A stretch of DNA of 6,613 bases. Origin: JALZHR01 sp036389695. Lineage in GTDB: Bacteria > Acidobacteriota > Blastocatellia > Pyrinomonadales > Pyrinomonadaceae. The translations under genes were made by a program, and so were the position numbers. Each line of letters opens with the position of its first letter. The stretch's first letter is position 1. The notes beneath the pieces were generated by a model. It did not search any database, had not been told where the DNA came from, and saw only the letters and a list, made by a program, of their open reading frames with translations. Positions 6,531-6,613 of this stretch are shown in pieces. The stretch lies in contig DASVWG010000327.1 of assembly GCA_036389695.1 (NCBI GenBank), forward strand, positions 1-6,613, given 5' to 3'.

Positions 6531-6613
6531 TCGACACCCGAACCTGTTTATTGTTATAAAACGAAAGGTATTTAATATATTTGACTCAGCGAAGAAGCGA
6601 GGAATCTGAGCAG
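6531..6613 (+). other. Non-coding tail with possible promoter and repeat-like end
   Basis: No clear terminator follows the kinase here. An A/T-rich stretch (6551-6582) has TTGTTA (6551-6556) and TATATT (6576-6581), a poor promoter pair with 19-base spacing. The end (6583-6613) contains CTCAG (6585-6589) and CTGAG (6606-6610) as an inverted pair around a purine-rich loop (GAAGAAGCGAGGAAT). It could be the first half of a larger palindromic repeat cut by the window edge. Confidence 0.3.

Overview
The window suggests a Gram-negative-type environmental bacterium. Its TPR-fused Ser/Thr kinase, its beta-strand-repeat surface protein and its codon style (many aaa/gaa/gcg codons, A/T-rich short intergenic regions) would fit Acidobacteriota, perhaps the Blastocatellia/Pyrinomonadaceae side. 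That taxonomic placement is inference from style only; the window holds no rRNA or marker gene that could fix it. All six genes lie on the plus strand. The longest stretch without a gene is about 155 bases, and no tRNA, rRNA, CRISPR array, transposase or phage gene was seen.

Layout: (1) positions 2-1453 hold the 3' end of a large repetitive, probably surface-exposed beta-strand-repeat protein whose start lies outside the window. (2) 1520-1810 is a small unrecognised protein with a signal peptide and a very good ribosome binding site, probably transcribed with the gene before it. (3) A hairpin with a perfect 19-bp stem (1838-1882) ends that unit. (4) 1931-2767 encodes a DUF62-type S-adenosylmethionine hydrolase (SAM hydroxide adenosyltransferase) with an unusual short Pro/Arg-rich insertion. 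(5) 2857-4005 encodes a citrate synthase with its own promoter and a terminator. (6) 4132-4878 encodes an exported protein made of five TPR units, followed by a strong terminator. (7) 5034-6530 encodes a soluble Ser/Thr protein kinase with five C-terminal TPRs. The last 83 bases are non-coding and end in a possible dispersed repeat.

The genes do not form one pathway. The hydrolase and citrate synthase are housekeeping-type enzymes with separate signals. The exported TPR protein and the kinase-TPR protein look related: their C-terminal tails match at DNA level through the stop codon, which suggests the TPR block was duplicated and joined to two different N-termini (an export signal and a kinase domain). 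Each gene from the citrate synthase onward appears to be its own transcription unit, judged by alternating promoters and terminators. I do not see a convincing new biological system here. The items most worth checking are the shared TPR tails, the insertion in the SAM hydrolase, the insertion in the kinase activation segment, and the small exported protein.
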